Source of the DNA: Phytobacter diazotrophicus
GTDB lineage: Bacteria; Pseudomonadota; Gammaproteobacteria; Enterobacterales; Enterobacteriaceae
Reading direction: 5' to 3'
NCBI GenBank assembly: GCA_004346725.1
Contig: SMDE01000005.1
Span: 1 to 64,000 of the forward strand
Length of the DNA stretch: 64,000 nucleotides
Part shown: piece after piece, positions 56,648 through 64,000 of the stretch
Layout of the letters: each line of letters begins with the position of its first letter
How positions within the stretch are numbered: the first letter of the stretch is position 1
The notes under the pieces: model-generated
Databases searched by the model: none
The model's input: only the letters and a program-made list of their open reading frames with translations
Told to the model about the DNA's origin: nothing
Made by a program: the position numbers and the translations under genes

Positions 56648-57133
56648 CGTATGGCCTTCCTCAATGTGTTCAGGCGAAGTGAAACGTGAAAAGACATAGC
56701 AGACATATAACAGGGCGCAGATCCGCTCACTATCACAATTAGGCGAAGGCAGTGTTTAAAAAATGTATGCACTCACGGCAGGCTAAGCGAATAAGAAAAT
56801 AATATGATTAAATTTAATTATCTGTTTTTACTATGGAATTTGTTTTTCGTTTGAGATGAGATTTCCCTGCGGTAAATATTCACTTCGTCGAGTGCACTTA
56901 AAATGTGCCTGGTTCGTAAACCCGATTACCGAATGGGGCAGCGATAAATAAGCGGTCATGCCGCATATTCAGGCCATTGTGGCGTAATGACAATTTGAAT
57001 AGCTCAGTGAATGCACAAAAATGGCGCTCCGTGCTTACTAAAAGTGCAATGTGGCGCTAATTATGTCGATGTTTGCCAATATTTCGCCAGCGTAATAAGG
57101 TCGCTTCAATGGATTCATCCAACGGGAGAGACA
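56648..57133. promoter_or_regulatory. Divergent control region of amidase/MHS and LysR genes
   Basis: This 486-bp region is AT-rich in its first half. It holds a perfect 12-bp palindrome, ATTAAATTTAAT (56807-56818), of the T-N11-A type bound by LysR proteins. No convincing gene is present; an upstream extension of the LysR frame (from 57011) shows no family similarity. Promoters for both directions must lie here. Confidence 0.5.
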
Positions 57134-58051
57134 ATGCAATTACGGGCGCTGAAATATTTTAGTCAGGTCGCAAAGTCTGCTTCTTTTCGGGAGGCTGCCG
57201 AAAAATTGTTTGTTGCGCCAGGGGCAGTGACGCGACAAATCGACATTCTGGAACACTATTATGGCGCGGCATTGATTGAACGAGGCCCGAGGGGGATTAA
57301 ACTGACCCGTGAAGGGGAGCTTCTGGCGCAGGCGGTGGACGCCACATTGCGTGAGCTGGAGTCGGTGAAGGCGCGCATCACCTCAAGGCGGAGCGTGGTG
57401 TCCGGTACGGTAAAAATCTGCGCCGCCGAGAGCCTGGTCGCGCTGTTTATCGCGCCCGTCATTGAGGCATTTGGTCAGCACAACCCGGAGGTGTCGTTCG
57501 AAATTGACACCGGTAGCGCCCCGTACATTGCCGAACAGCTTATTCGCGGACATGCGGATGTGGCGCTGGCCTTTTATACCCCGGTCAGCGCGGAGATTCA
57601 GGTGACGCATTGCTGTCATCTGGAACACAAGGTTCTGATGTCCGCCCACCATCCGCTGGCGACGAAGCCGCGTCTGACCCTCAAAGAGATTGCCGCCCAT
57701 CCGATTGCCATTCCTCCCGCCAACTATGCGGTGCGCCAGTTACTGGAATCCGTCGCCCGGCGCGAAGCTGTCCACTTCGATATGCGCTTTATTACCAGTT
57801 CGATGGAGGTGCAAAAGACCCTGGCGCTGCAGGGCAGGACGCTACTTATTTTGCCCCAGCTACATCATCAGGAGCCGGATGCGCAGGCAATGTTTGTGGC
57901 GGTACCGCTGGCCGATCCCCTGATGGGAAAAGTGAAGGTCGATCTCTGTTTACCCCGTCAACGGACTTTATCCATGGCGACCCGTCTGTTCCATGATATG
58001 TTGTCGCAACGTATTGATGGTCAGAATGCTCTGGTCAACACAACGGCGTAG
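57134..58051 (+). CDS. LysR-family transcriptional regulator
   Basis: A 305-residue LysR regulator of the Nac/Cbl-like length. The helix-turn-helix is at residues 17-38 (SFREAAEKLFVAPGAVTRQI region). The sensor domain has the SEIQVTHCCHLEH and MSAHHPLA segments. The ATG at 57134 has GGGAGAG upstream. It is divergent from the MHS/amidase pair and 41 bases before the M24-family gene, so it probably controls both. Confidence 0.9.
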   Translation: MQLRALKYFSQVAKSASFREAAEKLFVAPGAVTRQIDILEHYYGAALIERGPRGIKLTREGELLAQAVDATLRELESVKARITSRRSVVSGTVKICAAESLVALFIAPVIEAFGQHNPEVSFEIDTGSAPYIAEQLIRGHADVALAFYTPVSAEIQVTHCCHLEHKVLMSAHHPLATKPRLTLKEIAAHPIAIPPANYAVRQLLESVARREAVHFDMRFITSSMEVQKTLALQGRTLLILPQLHHQEPDAQAMFVAVPLADPLMGKVKVDLCLPRQRTLSMATRLFHDMLSQRIDGQNALVNTTA

Positions 58052-58091
58052 AGCAATCAGGATCTTTTCCCGCCGCATAAGGAATGACGCC

Positions 58092-59473
58092 ATGACAACG
58101 GTTCCGCGCTATCACGTACAGACGATACCCGCGCCGCAAACCTACCCGGATATTGCTTACCCCGTCCTTTCTGACGACACCATGAAACAGCGCTTGCGTA
58201 ATGTCCTGCTGGCGATGCAGGCCAGTGGTTTTACCCATCTGGTTATCTATGCCGACAAAGAGCACGGCGCCAATTTTGAGTATCTTGCCGGGTTTATTCC
58301 TCGTTTCGAGGAAGCATTGCTGGTCGTTAATGCCGATAGCGAGCTGAGCTACATCATGGGCAATGAAAACCTCAAGCTGGTGCCCTTTGCGCGTAACGGC
58401 GGCAAATGCCTGCACACGCCGCTGTTCTCATTACCCAATCAGCCGATGGACGGGGATGCGCCGTTGGCCGGGTTGCTCGCCTCGTGCGGCATCACGGCTG
58501 CGGCCAGGGTGGGTGTCGTGGGCTGGAAATTATTCACCGGTGATTCAGCGCTGTTTGATGTTCCGGCGTTTATTCTCGATGCGGTGTTCAGCGCGGCAGG
58601 CGGGCGGGACAATGTGCGCAATGCTACCGGGCTGTTTATCTCCCCGGAGCGGGGCGTACGGCGGCTGAACAGCGCCTGCGAATTGCGTTTTATGAGTACG
58701 GCGCAAATCTCGCCTCCACGCAAGTGCTGACGGCGCTCAATGCCGTTGAGCCAGGACGGCGTGAAAAAGAGATAGGGCACCTTCTGGCCGGTTGGGGACA
58801 GCCCAACAATGTGGTGATGATTGCCGCCACTGGCGACCGATTTACCAATGCCTGTCTCTACCCAACGGACAAGATTATCGCTCGCGGCGATAAATTTTCC
58901 CTGACCGTCGGTTATAAAGGCGGGTTAACCAGCCGTGCAGCCTGGGTTGTCGCCAGTGAAAATGAGCTGGCGGAGCCGGTTGCAGATTATCTGACCCGTG
59001 TGGCCATTCCCTATTATCACACCGTGGTCCAGTGGCTTGAGTTTATCCGGCCCGGCGTGACGGGCGCAGAAGTCTACCGCCTGGTGGAGTCGGTGTTACC
59101 TAAAGATCGCTGGCACTGGCATCTCAATCCTGGCCACCTGGTTGCCGATGAAGAGTGGTTAAGTTCGCCGATTTACCCCGGTTCAGCGGCCCGCCTGGAA
59201 AGCGGCATGCTGCTGCAAATCGATATTATTCTCTCGGTGCCGGGTTATGGCGGCTGTAGCATTGAAGATACCGTTGGCCTGGCCGATGAGGCGCTGCGCG
59301 ATGAACTGGCGCAGGATTACACGCAGGTGTGGGCGCGTATGCAGGCGCGTCGCAACTATGTCACTGATGTACTGAAAATAGACCTGCCTGAGGAGGTTAT
59401 TTTGTTATCCAACACGGTAGGGTATTTGCGACCTTTTTTACTGGATAAAAATAAAGCGGTGGTGAAGGTGTAA
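58092..59473 (+). pseudogene. M24-family (creatinase/Xaa-Pro dipeptidase-like) gene, frameshifted
   Basis: Two adjacent frames together make one M24 protein of about 460 residues. The first frame runs from ATG 58092 (ribosome site AAGGA) to a stop near 58730. The second continues the family sequence from near 58692 (YEYGANLASTQVLTALNAVE in another frame). The break is at a run of four T (58689-58692); one more T would restore a single frame. The N-terminal half is the creatinase-like N domain; the C-terminal half is the pita-bread fold. It lacks the usual Asp metal pair (FSLTVGYKGG), as in creatinase-like members. It could be a real mutation or a base-call error. Confidence 0.75.
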
Positions 59474-59479
59474 TATCAG

Positions 59480-59519
59480 CAACGTCATGCCTGCGTTCTG
59501 GCTGTAATGCATGACGTTG
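59480..59519 (+). terminator. Hairpin after the M24 gene
   Basis: An 11-bp perfect inverted repeat (CAACGTCATGC at 59480-59490, GCATGACGTTG at 59509-59519) with an 18-nt loop begins seven bases after the stop codon. Only a weak T-rich tail (TAAATAATA) follows. Confidence 0.6.
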
Positions 59520-60503
59520 TAAATAATAACACTGCAAATAATCTCCAGGTGACAAGCTGCGGGCAATTAGCCTGGGTTTTCATGTAAAGATACGGCACTA
59601 TATTACAAAGAAAAAGACAACGGAAGCATATTATTTTGCGTGATAGAATATCCTTTGCACTCAGAATGACACCTGTCGCTTTCTCTCTGCGTGTGATTAG
59701 CGCGCATACCCTTCGCTATTTCTAGCCTCGCTGCTGCCTGTAAAGCTGAATATATTCTTAACAGTTGTTCTGAGCATTTGTACCGTATCAGAGTAATATC
59801 TGGTCTGACATGTAATGAAAAGATAATGCCCGGCAAGGTTATTAATCTTATAGTTTCAGAATGGTTTTACTACGACTAAACACTTCGTAAGCAAAAAAGA
59901 AATGGCGAGTTAAAATAACTTATCTTAAATTCTTAACGCCCGTTTTTTTGTAAATTTTACCGGCGCTTTTCATTACATCATTTTTGACATATTTTCTGCC
60001 CTGCATGGCGCGCTACGCCTGTATTTCCGTTGCTGACGTGATGCCCGGTGCGTGAAGTGGAAGGGGATTTCTTAAAAAACTATCTCTTTGAAAATTGGCA
60101 AATTTTAAAATGATGGTGTTTTTTTAATAATTTTATAGAATTTTCTGATTTCCCGCTTATACTGAAAAAACATCGTTGCATGTGAACCATGCCGATATGC
60201 CACTTACTTTAGCTTTTCACTATAAATAAAAAACGATAAGAGCGCATTTCTTATTGTATGGGAGGTATTGCCCATTGAATATGCATACAGCACATCACGG
60301 TTAGCGATAAAATAATTTTCTCTGTCTCTTTTTTGACAGAGCACCACTCTTGTCTTTAAAAATTAAAGGCACTGGATCCTGTTGTCTTTATTTTTTATGG
60401 GCTTTGTGTTGCCTGAATGTAATGTTTCTCCACAAACATTATACAGTCTCAGATTAGCGCTTTGGTGTGTGGCGACTTGCAACTCCCTCATTAAGGACGT
60501 GAC
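59520..60503. other. AT-rich region without a supported gene
   Basis: This 1-kb stretch is much richer in A/T than its neighbours on both sides. No frame is long, has a ribosome site and resembles a known protein; a 62-residue minus frame at 60363-60551 overlaps the next gene's start and looks spurious. A TTGACA box (60333-60338) with TTTAAA 16 bases downstream (60355-60360) could be the promoter of the injection-system operon. A CTCTGTC/GACAGAG stem (60320-60341) overlaps it and may be an operator or hairpin. Confidence 0.5.
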
Positions 60504-61085
60504 ATGATTGATGAAGCATTGAGTTATCTTAAAGACATTCTTGATCAGCAATTACGCAACCAATTCGATATTGCAGGAAATATGGTTGTTTTAAATAATC
60601 TGGTCGATTCGAGCGGCGGCTTGCCTTTAAAAAATCAAAATAAATTAGTGCTGACGCTTATCAATCTGGAGCATGAAACCAGCAAGCCCTTTTATGGTAC
60701 TCGTACCGCACCCGATACGAAAAATAATATCGTCAGACAGATGATGCCGACGGTGAGATTTAATCTGGATGTCTTGCTTACCGCCAGCTTTGATGACTAT
60801 AGCGAATCGTTGCGCTTTCTCTCTGCGGTTATCGCGTTTTTTCAGGCGAATCCCATCATCAAGCGGCAGAATTTTCCTGATATCCCGGCCGGTATTGAGC
60901 AGTTGCAGTTTGAAATTGAAAATTCACCTTACGAAAACACCCACAACCTCTGGAGTGCGCTGGGGGCGCGGTATCAACCTTCGATTATCTACAAAATTCG
61001 TCATATCGCGATTCAGGCGAATCAGGTAAGCGGGGAATCGCCCATTCTCGAACAGGTCGGCAGCCAGGCTCAGGCCAGACGCTGA
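60504..61085 (+). CDS. DUF4255 protein, eCIS terminal cap-like (Pvc16/Afp16 group)
   Basis: A 193-residue protein with the DUF4255 pattern (MIDEALSYLKDILDQQLRNQF at the start, shortened: MIDEALSYLKDIL; then NKLVLTLINLEHE and YRPS-like ARYQPSIIYKIR). Family members cap the tube or sheath end of extracellular contractile injection systems such as Afp and PVC. It is first in the visible cluster and has TTAAGGACG before its ATG. It is coupled by TGATG overlap to the next gene. Confidence 0.85.
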   Translation: MIDEALSYLKDILDQQLRNQFDIAGNMVVLNNLVDSSGGLPLKNQNKLVLTLINLEHETSKPFYGTRTAPDTKNNIVRQMMPTVRFNLDVLLTASFDDYSESLRFLSAVIAFFQANPIIKRQNFPDIPAGIEQLQFEIENSPYENTHNLWSALGARYQPSIIYKIRHIAIQANQVSGESPILEQVGSQAQARR

Positions 61086-61891
61086 TGTTTGTGATAGCGG
61101 AAATTACCTTACAGCATCAGTTTTATCCAGACAGCGTCTGGCGTGACGCCACACTCGTGCCGGATCAAAACACCCATGCACTCATGCGTCGTCTGGGGTT
61201 GAGCCTGGTGGCAGCAGGCAATATATGGCGCATTTATGGCTATGCCCCGACGGGCAGAACGGCATTTTTGCAGTATTGCGTGTCCCAGGATGCACGCAAC
61301 CCATTGCGTTTCTGGCTGGTGCAGCCCAATGCCTGGCTGCTTGCGGTCACGGCACTCCCCGGGGAGTGGAAAGGGGTGCTGGGATTCAGTAGTGAGCGTA
61401 TTACTGCTGATGGGCAGAGGCCGGGCGCCATGATCATGGGCGCTGCGCAAGCGCAAAGCGCGCCCGCTATTGCGACAGGTGAAATCTGTCTCTATCCGGC
61501 GGATTTGCTCCCCCGGCAGGCTTTTACGGTGACGCTCCAGGCGCGCGCCACCGTCTGGGAATATCGCTTGATCCCGCGCGGACAGCGGCGCTTGCAAAAC
61601 CCAGAGATAGTGGACGCATCAGGGCAGGTTACGTTCAACCCTGCCAGCGTTAGCAGTGGGGATGTCGATGGACAAAATGGCTGGGTAACCCGCAGCACCT
61701 CAACCATTACCCTGCAACAGGCGCCACCACAGCGCTTTGCGTTGATGGATATTCCGCGTACCCAGACGCAGAGCGGGCGTACCCGACAGCAGACGGTGAT
61801 GTCTGTGCTGCCAACGCCTGCGGCAGATCGTTTATTTACCGCGTATTCCGCGGATCAGCAGCCCGTGTCGGTTATGTATGTGTATGTCTGA
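61085..61891 (+). CDS. Unrecognised eCIS-associated protein
   Basis: A 268-residue protein without a domain I recognise. It has an N-terminal part rich in beta-type sequence and a C-terminal half with Gln/Thr-rich segments ending in VSVMYVYV. There is no signal peptide or membrane helix. Its start shares a base with the DUF4255 stop, so it is made with it. Placed between cap and sheath genes, it may be a structural or regulatory part of the particle; that is inference from position. Confidence 0.6.
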   Translation: MFVIAEITLQHQFYPDSVWRDATLVPDQNTHALMRRLGLSLVAAGNIWRIYGYAPTGRTAFLQYCVSQDARNPLRFWLVQPNAWLLAVTALPGEWKGVLGFSSERITADGQRPGAMIMGAAQAQSAPAIATGEICLYPADLLPRQAFTVTLQARATVWEYRLIPRGQRRLQNPEIVDASGQVTFNPASVSSGDVDGQNGWVTRSTSTITLQQAPPQRFALMDIPRTQTQSGRTRQQTVMSVLPTPAADRLFTAYSADQQPVSVMYVYV

Positions 61892-62023
61892 TGAAAGGGG
61901 CGCAACACGCATCACCCGCAGGCGAACAGGGGTCGGATTCTGATGTTTTTGGGCTAATGCCTTTTCAGGCTAACGACTCGCAGTACAGGAATTTCACTCA
62001 GTGAACCAAAGGAAAACCACGAC

Positions 62024-63607
62024 ATGCTAGCATCCAATATCAAAACTCCGGGTGTGTATATCAACGAGTTGAATGCCTTTCCGAACTCGGTGGTCCCTGT
62101 CGCCACCGCGGTTCCGGCCTTTATCGGCTATACACCCAACGCGCAGTATCAGGGCAAGTCCTACTACAACAAGGCGCAGAAGATCACCTCTTTTGCCGAA
62201 TTTCAGGCCATCTACATGAATGCGAATCCGCAGCCTCCGGCGGATCCCGCGTCGCAGTACAACCCTGAGTACTATCTGGTGGCGCAAAAAACGCAGCCGG
62301 AAAAGGGGGAGTATCTGTTATTGAACGGCACCTATTATTCGATAGTGCCTGACCCGAATACCATCTATTACCTCTATAACAGCATTCGCCTGTTCTATCT
62401 CAACGGCGGCGGCGATGCTTACATTGTTTCGGTCGGCAGCTATGGGGAGTCCAGCGGTAAACCCGGCGATGTAGGGGCGCAAATCGTTAACCCGAACGTG
62501 AAACTCGCCGATCTGCAAGGTGGTCTGGCGCTGCTGGAAAACGAACAGGAACCCACCATGTACATCTGCCCGGAAGCCACGCTGCTTTCCCCGACGGATA
62601 ACGGCACCCTGATGCAGAGTATGTTGCTGCAGGCGGCGGAGTTGCAGACCGCAGTCTGCCTGTTCGATATTATCGGCGGCGATACGCCTGACCCGATCAT
62701 GTACACCAATGATATTGAGGCGTTTCGCAATAGTACCGGCTCAAACGGGCTAAATTACGGCGTTGCTTATTATCCCTTTATCGGTACGACCATCATGCAG
62801 GGCAGTGATATCAATTTCACGAACCTGTTTGGTGGCGACATTAAACAGTTGGGGGCGGTGATTAACCCGCCGTCGGCGCAGGACCCGGTGGTCGCGAAGA
62901 TCCTCGCAATGATTGAAACACCGCCGCAAACTAACCCGATGAGCAATTCGCAACTCAATGCCGCGCTGCTCAACGCCTCAAAAACCTATTCGCAAATCAT
63001 CAATAACGTTCTGACCTGCTCTAACCTGCTGCCGCCAAGCGGCGCGATGGCCGGGGTATATACCGTTAATGACAACCTGAACGGCGTCTGGAATGCCCCC
63101 GCCAATACCAGCATTGTCGGGGCAGCGCGGTTACCCATCCGCTTAACCGATGCCCAACAGGCGGATCTCAATGTTGACGCGGTATCGGGTAAATCCATCA
63201 ATGCTATCCGTTTTTTCAATGGGCAGGGCATCCTGATTTGGGGGGCGAGAACCCTGGATGGCAACAGCCAGGACTGGCGCTACATCTCGGTTCGCCGCAC
63301 CATGACCTTCCTCGAACAGTCCGTGAAACTGGCGGCGCGCGCGTATGTGTTCGAACCGAATACGGCGAATACCTGGGCGGCGGTGCGCAGTGAAATCTCC
63401 AGCTTCCTGACCGATATCTGGAAAGAAGGTGGGTTACAGGGGGCCACGGCAAATGATGCGTTTCAGGTCTTTTGCGGCCTGGGTTCCACCATGACGGGCG
63501 ACGATATCCTGAACGGTTTTCTTAATGTCACCGTGAAGGTCGCCATCGTGCGTCCGGCTGAATTCCTCGTCATCACCTTTGAGCAGGAAATGGCGAAATC
63601 AGGCTGA
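62024..63607 (+). CDS. Phage-tail-sheath family protein (eCIS contractile sheath)
   Basis: A 527-residue sheath protein. The N-terminus KTPGVYINELNAFPNSVVPV (shortened: TPGVYINELNAF) and AFIGYTP are classic for contractile sheaths. The C-terminal domain begins near residue 425 (RRTMTFLEQSVKLAARAYVFE) and ends with NVTVKVAIVRPAEFLVITFEQE. A long variable insertion lies in the middle. It wraps the inner tube and contracts to drive injection. It sits 132 bases after the preceding gene, with a rather distant AGGAAAA. Confidence 0.95.
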   Translation: MLASNIKTPGVYINELNAFPNSVVPVATAVPAFIGYTPNAQYQGKSYYNKAQKITSFAEFQAIYMNANPQPPADPASQYNPEYYLVAQKTQPEKGEYLLLNGTYYSIVPDPNTIYYLYNSIRLFYLNGGGDAYIVSVGSYGESSGKPGDVGAQIVNPNVKLADLQGGLALLENEQEPTMYICPEATLLSPTDNGTLMQSMLLQAAELQTAVCLFDIIGGDTPDPIMYTNDIEAFRNSTGSNGLNYGVAYYPFIGTTIMQGSDINFTNLFGGDIKQLGAVINPPSAQDPVVAKILAMIETPPQTNPMSNSQLNAALLNASKTYSQIINNVLTCSNLLPPSGAMAGVYTVNDNLNGVWNAPANTSIVGAARLPIRLTDAQQADLNVDAVSGKSINAIRFFNGQGILIWGARTLDGNSQDWRYISVRRTMTFLEQSVKLAARAYVFEPNTANTWAAVRSEISSFLTDIWKEGGLQGATANDAFQVFCGLGSTMTGDDILNGFLNVTVKVAIVRPAEFLVITFEQEMAKSG

Positions 63608-63678
63608 GTGATGCGGTAAGGCCTGTTCACACATCAATGAGTCAATTTACTGATTAGCGACTGTTAAGGAGCATGCTC

Positions 63679-64000
63679 ATGGCAGATGACGGCAGCAAAG
63701 AAGGCACTACATGGCCTATGCCCAAGTTCCGGTTTGAGGTTGATCTGGGCTCGGAACTCAAAGGGGTAGCGTTTCAGGAAGTTTCGGGGATGGACAAAGA
63801 GGTGCAGGTGATTGAGTACCGGCACAGCAATAGCACGCTGTTCTCGACCATCAAAATGCCCGGAATTGCGAAGTACGGCAACATCACAATGAAGCGTGGC
63901 GTGTTCGTCAACGACAACAACTTCTGGGCGTGGATGGATGAGATCAAGATGAACACCGTCAAACGCAGAACGGTACTCATTAAGCTGCTTGATGAAAATG
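63679..64000 (+). CDS. Phage tail tube family protein (eCIS inner tube), cut by the window end
   Basis: The first 107 residues of a T4 gp19-like tube protein (Afp1/Pvc1 group). The start MADDGSKEGTTWPMPKFRFEVDLG (shortened: PKFRFEVDLG), the FQEVSGMDKEVQVIEYR segment and the KRGVF...FWAWMDEIKMNTVKRR region are diagnostic. It forms the inner tube. The ATG at 63679 lies seven bases behind AGGAG, better than ATG 63673. The gene continues past 64000. Confidence 0.93.
   Translation, partial: MADDGSKEGTTWPMPKFRFEVDLGSELKGVAFQEVSGMDKEVQVIEYRHSNSTLFSTIKMPGIAKYGNITMKRGVFVNDNNFWAWMDEIKMNTVKRRTVLIKLLDEN

Noticed and set aside
58680..58735. Programmed -1 frameshift in the M24 gene
   Set aside because: No canonical slippery heptamer or downstream pseudoknot is evident; a mutation or sequencing error is simpler, so it is kept only as a remark.
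60363..60551. 62-codon minus frame before the DUF4255 gene
   Set aside because: Overlaps the start of a well-supported gene, has no ribosome site and lies in AT-rich DNA where short frames are expected.
60504..64000. Type VI secretion or ordinary prophage tail
   Set aside because: One-piece sheath plus DUF4255 cap fits eCIS; no TssB/TssC pair, capsid, portal or lysis genes are seen in the window.

Overview
The window looks like chromosome from a free-living or plant-associated nitrogen-fixing member of the Enterobacteriaceae. It carries all 20 genes of the Klebsiella-type nif regulon (JHDKTYENXUSVWZMFLABQ). It also carries a block in the E. coli order ptrR-sad-glsB-yneG-dgcF-uxaB. Gene content and flanks fit Kosakonia best; Klebsiella, Raoultella or Phytobacter relatives cannot be excluded from sequence alone.

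Layout. (1) 1-9100: a carbohydrate-acid locus. A minus-strand operon encodes Fe-alcohol dehydrogenase, DapA/NAL-family aldolase, Na+/solute symporter, a cytoplasmic sialidase-like BNR protein, a YhcH/NanQ-like protein and an SDR. It is divergent from a plus-strand operon encoding a DUF1537 acid-sugar kinase, a PdxA2-type dehydrogenase and a DeoR regulator. (2) 9100-22440: an LDH-family enzyme, a GNAT, then the ptrR-sad-glsB-yneG-dgcF-uxaB block. Relative to E. coli it is expanded by a chemoreceptor (between sad and glsB) and by two extra diguanylate cyclases and a GNAT (between dgcF and uxaB). (3) 22440-30060: small regulators and enzymes (MocR/CMD pair, LysR/ALDH pair), a second chemoreceptor and an EAL-HDOD protein. 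(4) 30221-53817: the nif cluster. Six -24/-12 promoters controlled by NifA and one upstream of nifLA can be read directly. NifA upstream activator sites (TGT-N10-ACA) occur at nifB, nifF, nifU, nifE, nifH (two) and nifJ (two). (5) 53832-59519: an amidase/MHS transporter pair, divergent from a LysR regulator and an M24-family gene broken by one frameshift. (6) 59520-64000: about 1 kb of AT-rich DNA without a convincing gene, then the start of a contractile injection locus of the extracellular (eCIS/Afp/PVC-like) type: DUF4255 protein, an unrecognised protein, a tail sheath and a tail-tube protein cut by the window end.

How the genes work together. NifL-NifA senses redox and nitrogen state and switches on the other nif operons through sigma-54. 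NifJ and NifF form the pyruvate-to-flavodoxin electron path to NifH. NifB, Q, E, N, X, Y, V, U and S build FeMo-co and Fe-S clusters. NifM, Z, W and T mature or stabilise the proteins. The left-hand locus probably turns an imported sugar-acid derivative into a C4 acid that the kinase/PdxA2 pair converts to a triose phosphate. The eCIS locus, of which only the beginning is visible, is the least ordinary system here.
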